Shown piece by piece: positions 61,569-64,000 of a stretch of DNA of 64,000 bases (positions within the stretch are counted from its first letter, which is position 1; every line of letters begins with the position of its first letter). The position numbers were made by a program, and so were the translations under genes. This stretch comes from Antarctobacter heliothermus (GTDB lineage Bacteria > Pseudomonadota > Alphaproteobacteria > Rhodobacterales > Rhodobacteraceae): assembly GCF_002237555.1 (NCBI RefSeq), contig NZ_CP022540.1, positions 3,601,001 through 3,665,000 of the forward strand, written 5' to 3'. The notes below the pieces were generated by a model. The model was not told the origin of the DNA. It saw only the letters and a list, made by a program, of their open reading frames with translations, and did not search any database.

Positions 61569-62399
61569 TCAACCGACAATCTGTCCACGCGTGGACACGC
61601 CCTCTTGCGCCATCGCCAGATCCCGCGCCTCTCGCCGCCAAGCGACGATTTCCGCCATGATCGACAAGGCAATCTCCGCCGGATCAACCGCCCCGATGTC
61701 CAGCCCGGCGGGTGCCTTCAATCGCCCCAGCCTTGCCTCCTCCATGCCCCCCTCCAACAGCCGCGTGCACAGCGCCGCCGCCTTCTTTTTCGAGGCCACC
61801 ATCGACACCCGCCCCGCCCCGCTGTCCAGCGCCGCCTGAAGGCAGGCAAGGTCGCGCTGCCCCTGACTGGCCACCACCACAAAATCCCGCGCGCCCAGCG
61901 TCAGGCCAGACAGATCCATCCCCTCGAACCGCATCACCTTTGCGTCGCAGGCCACCCCCTCGGCCAGCGAGACACGATAGCCCGCCAGCGCGCCATGCCC
62001 GGCCACGGCGCGGGCAATCGGCCCCTCACCAAAGATGCAGATCACCGGCGGCAAGGCAAAAGGGTCGATCATCAATTCCACCGTCCCGCCCGAAGGGCAG
62101 CCACTCTTGTAGACCTCAGCCCCATCCGCGTCGCGCAGCGCCACCACCGTCTCGGACGGCTTCACCCGGATCACCCGGGGCGCGCCGCTGTCCAGCGCCG
62201 CCTGCCCGGCCTCGCGCACCGCCCGCGTCACACAGGCGCCACCCAGATGGCCGATGATCTCACCCGTTTCTGTCACCACCGCCTTGGCCCCCGGCCGGGC
62301 CGAGGTTGCGGCCTCTGTCCGCACCACGGTCACGACGCAAAACGGCCGCCCCGCGGCGCGCAGGGCCGCCACCGTGTCGAAGATATCGAATGGGTCCAT
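61569..62399 (-). CDS. XdhC/CoxF family protein
   Basis: A 276-residue protein of the XdhC/CoxF group, which handles molybdenum cofactor (for example MCD or MPT sulfuration) for molybdenum hydroxylases. It shows PFCVVTVVRTEAATSARPGA, GGACVTRAVREAG, KSGCPSGGTVELMIDP and a Rossmann-like C-terminal half with GEGPIARAVAGHGALAGY. The ATG at 62399 has GGAGG five bases upstream. It overlaps nothing but starts 12 bp after the VWA-protein stop, in the same leftward unit. Confidence 0.88.
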   Translation of the reverse strand: MDPFDIFDTVAALRAAGRPFCVVTVVRTEAATSARPGAKAVVTETGEIIGHLGGACVTRAVREAGQAALDSGAPRVIRVKPSETVVALRDADGAEVYKSGCPSGGTVELMIDPFALPPVICIFGEGPIARAVAGHGALAGYRVSLAEGVACDAKVMRFEGMDLSGLTLGARDFVVVASQGQRDLACLQAALDSGAGRVSMVASKKKAAALCTRLLEGGMEEARLGRLKAPAGLDIGAVDPAEIALSIMAEIVAWRREARDLAMAQEGVSTRGQIVG

Positions 62400-62410
62400 G
62401 TTGTCCTCCG

Positions 62411-63589
62411 TCAAAGCCGCGCAAATTCAGGTTCAAGCGCCGCCAGCGCCTCAATCGAGTTGGCAGGCAAAAGCGCATCCAGATGCGGCCGCGCGGCTGT
62501 CATCGCCCGCGCCACGGGCGCGTGATCCTCCCAGCCATTCAACGGGTTCAGCCAGACCACCCGATGCGCCCGCCGTTGCAGGCGGCGCAGCCCCTCGGCC
62601 ACCGCTTCCGGCGCGCCGGTGCAATAGCCATCGCTGAGGATGATCACCACCGTCCGGCCATTCACCGCCCGCCCGGCATGACCCGCGTTGAAGGTTCGCA
62701 GCGCCCCGCCAATGTCGGTGCCGCCGCCAAACCCCTCGGCCATGAGGCTCAACCGTCCCGCCGCACGGAGGGTGTCGCGATCACGCAAAGCGTCGGTGAC
62801 ACGCATCAGGCGGGTGTGAAACAGATAGGCATCCGCCCGCGTATCCACGCTGATCAGCCCCCTGAGGAACGCCAGGAACACCCGCGACACAGTGGTCATC
62901 GACCCGCTGACATCACACAGCGCCACGATCCTGAGTGGCCGATCAGGCCGCTTGCGGCGCGGCAGGTCGAGTGGCTCGCCCCCGCGCGCAAGGCTGGCGC
63001 GCATCACCCGCCGTAGGTCCAGTTCCTGACCCCGCACCGCCTGCCTGCGCCGCCGTGATCGTCGGTCACGCAGCGCGCGACCCAAATCCTGCGCGGCCTT
63101 CTCAGCCGTCCGCAAGCTGTCCTCATCCATCAACTCCCGCAGGTCGCGCCGGCTGAGCGCCTCTGTCCGGGTGGCGATCAGACGACCATCAGTGCCCTCA
63201 GCCTCACCATCGCCCCCATCGAGCTGGCCTGCATCGCTTTCCTGCTCGGGTCCGTCCGCACCCAAATGCGACTGCCAAAGCGCAGGTTTCGCGCTTTGCA
63301 CCCTGACATTTACATTGGCCTCTCCCTGACGCTGCTTGCCCATATTGAACCAGTAGCTGTCATAGAGATCGTCAAATCGCCGCCACGCATCCGCATCCGG
63401 CACCAGCAGCGTCTTGAGCGCGCGCCGTGCCTGATCGGGGTCGGTCGCCTTGACCGCTGACAACGCCGCCAGCGCCGCCACCGTTTCCCCCGGCCCCAAA
63501 CGCAGCCCGTTCATCCGCAAATGCGCGATGAAACCGGCCATGCGATCCGCCAACCCCTCGGCGCGCAACGGAAAGCGGGTGACAGCCAT
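62411..63589 (-). CDS. VWA-domain protein, CoxE type
   Basis: A 392-residue protein with a charged, Arg-rich middle and a C-terminal von Willebrand A domain containing the metal-site motif DVSGSM and later GGGTDIGGALRTF and LSDGYCTG. CoxE works with the MoxR ATPase CoxD in metallocluster assembly of CO dehydrogenase and related enzymes. The ATG at 63589 overlaps the MoxR gene's stop by 1 bp (TGATG); an in-frame GTG lies one codon earlier. Confidence 0.88.
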   Translation of the reverse strand: MAVTRFPLRAEGLADRMAGFIAHLRMNGLRLGPGETVAALAALSAVKATDPDQARRALKTLLVPDADAWRRFDDLYDSYWFNMGKQRQGEANVNVRVQSAKPALWQSHLGADGPEQESDAGQLDGGDGEAEGTDGRLIATRTEALSRRDLRELMDEDSLRTAEKAAQDLGRALRDRRSRRRRQAVRGQELDLRRVMRASLARGGEPLDLPRRKRPDRPLRIVALCDVSGSMTTVSRVFLAFLRGLISVDTRADAYLFHTRLMRVTDALRDRDTLRAAGRLSLMAEGFGGGTDIGGALRTFNAGHAGRAVNGRTVVIILSDGYCTGAPEAVAEGLRRLQRRAHRVVWLNPLNGWEDHAPVARAMTAARPHLDALLPANSIEALAALEPEFARL

Positions 63590-64000
63590 CACGCCACCTT
63601 GCCCACGATGCGGGCCATGACCTCGGGCGGCAGGGCATCGCGGTCGGCGGCGGTCTTCAGCAGGCAGACAAGTGTGGCCTGCACCTGCGCCGGATTGGCG
63701 GACAGATCGTTGATCCCCAGCCCCGACAGCGCCCCCGCCCAGTCCAACATTTCGGCAATGCCGGGTGATTTCTCCAATTCCTCGCGGCGCAACGCCTGCA
63801 CCACGCCAATGATCTGCCGCGCCAATCGCGCCTCAACGTCCGGCGCGCGGCGGGAAAGGATCGCCAACTCAGTCTCCCGGTCGGGATAATCGACGTAGCT
63901 ATACAGACAGCGCCGCCGCAACGCATCCGACAGATCACGCGTGCCGTTCGCCGTTAGGACAACCACCGGGCGCGTCCGGGCGCGGATGGTACCCAGTTCC
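63589..64000 (-). CDS. MoxR-family AAA+ ATPase, CoxD type, 5' end outside window
   Basis: The visible 136 codons are the C-terminal part of a MoxR ATPase: the sensor-1 region VVVLTANGTRDLSDALRRRC, LYSYVDYPDRETELAILSRR and the helical lid with MLDWAGALSGLGI. Walker motifs lie beyond the right edge. It is coupled to the CoxE-type gene. The gene order CoxD-CoxE-CoxF suggests a molybdenum hydroxylase structural locus further upstream. Confidence 0.88.
   Translation of the reverse strand, partial: ELGTIRARTRPVVVLTANGTRDLSDALRRRCLYSYVDYPDRETELAILSRRAPDVEARLARQIIGVVQALRREELEKSPGIAEMLDWAGALSGLGINDLSANPAQVQATLVCLLKTAADRDALPPEVMARIVGKVA

Noticed and set aside
1..64000. CRISPR arrays, tRNA or rRNA genes, insertion sequences, prophage genes
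   Set aside because: I looked for regularly spaced repeats, cloverleaf-like segments, and transposase, integrase or phage proteins and saw none.

Overview
The window reads as chromosomal DNA of a marine Roseobacter-group alphaproteobacterium (Rhodobacteraceae). This is an inference from the high GC content and dense short-overlap operons. It also rests on family-typical proteins (Bpt arginyl/leucyl-transferase, DUF2852, TRAP and TAXI-TRAP transporters, CoxD/E/F-type genes) and on two copies of a GC-rich intergenic repeat of the kind common in this family. No rRNA, tRNA, CRISPR array, insertion sequence or prophage was seen.

Layout. 1-5.9 kb: housekeeping genes (glnE, truncated by the left edge; ybaK-like deacylase; DUF2852 and RDD membrane proteins; bpt). 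5.9-14.5 kb: a TRAP transporter of the 2-oxoacid/TakP type with unusually large membrane subunits, a GcvA-like LysR regulator, a Cache sensor kinase/NarL-type response regulator pair, and two small related peptides. 14.7-20.4 kb: branched-chain amino-acid synthesis. ilvI sits behind a complete translational attenuator (promoter, leader peptide MTTLVVIVGLRRMGR, terminator); ilvI and ilvH are separated by an acyltransferase and an opposing hybrid histidine kinase. 20.5-25.1 kb: a mixed region with an XRE-type regulator, an orphan Rieske oxygenase with a coupled small protein, a DUF2189 protein and a secreted acidic protein.

25.1-40.5 kb is a catabolic island. A CUT2-type sugar/polyol ABC transporter and a short-chain dehydrogenase run leftward. 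Diverging from them is a rightward set: a winged-helix protein fused to a MalE-type solute-binding fold, a second dehydrogenase, an M24-family protein lacking one metal-binding Asp, acetoin/pyruvate-dehydrogenase-type E1 alpha and beta, a lipoyl carrier protein, an aldehyde dehydrogenase and a separate E2 catalytic protein. The divergent intergenic region holds two perfect ATCCA-N3-TGGAT palindromes exactly 21 bp apart, a strong candidate operator for the fusion regulator. The likely scheme is import, oxidation to a ketone, ThDP-dependent cleavage with transfer to CoA, and removal of the aldehyde co-product.

40.9-48.4 kb: a LolD/FtsX/HlyD-type ABC export system preceded by a possible RND-pump remnant, then a two-gene unit of a small protein coupled to an SF2 DEAH helicase. 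48.4-57.5 kb: a leftward operon for the lower protocatechuate-4,5/gallate pathway (GalB-, LigK-, GalD- and LigI-like) joined by overlapping starts to a TAXI-TRAP importer, with a dienelactone-hydrolase-like protein and a gamma-glutamyltransferase downstream. 57.7-60.1 kb: a secreted trypsin-like protease fused to an AapJ-like amino-acid-binding domain, the most unusual single protein here. 60.1-64 kb: an MFS exporter with a His-rich tail and CoxF/CoxE/CoxD-type maturation genes for a molybdenum hydroxylase, the last truncated by the right edge.
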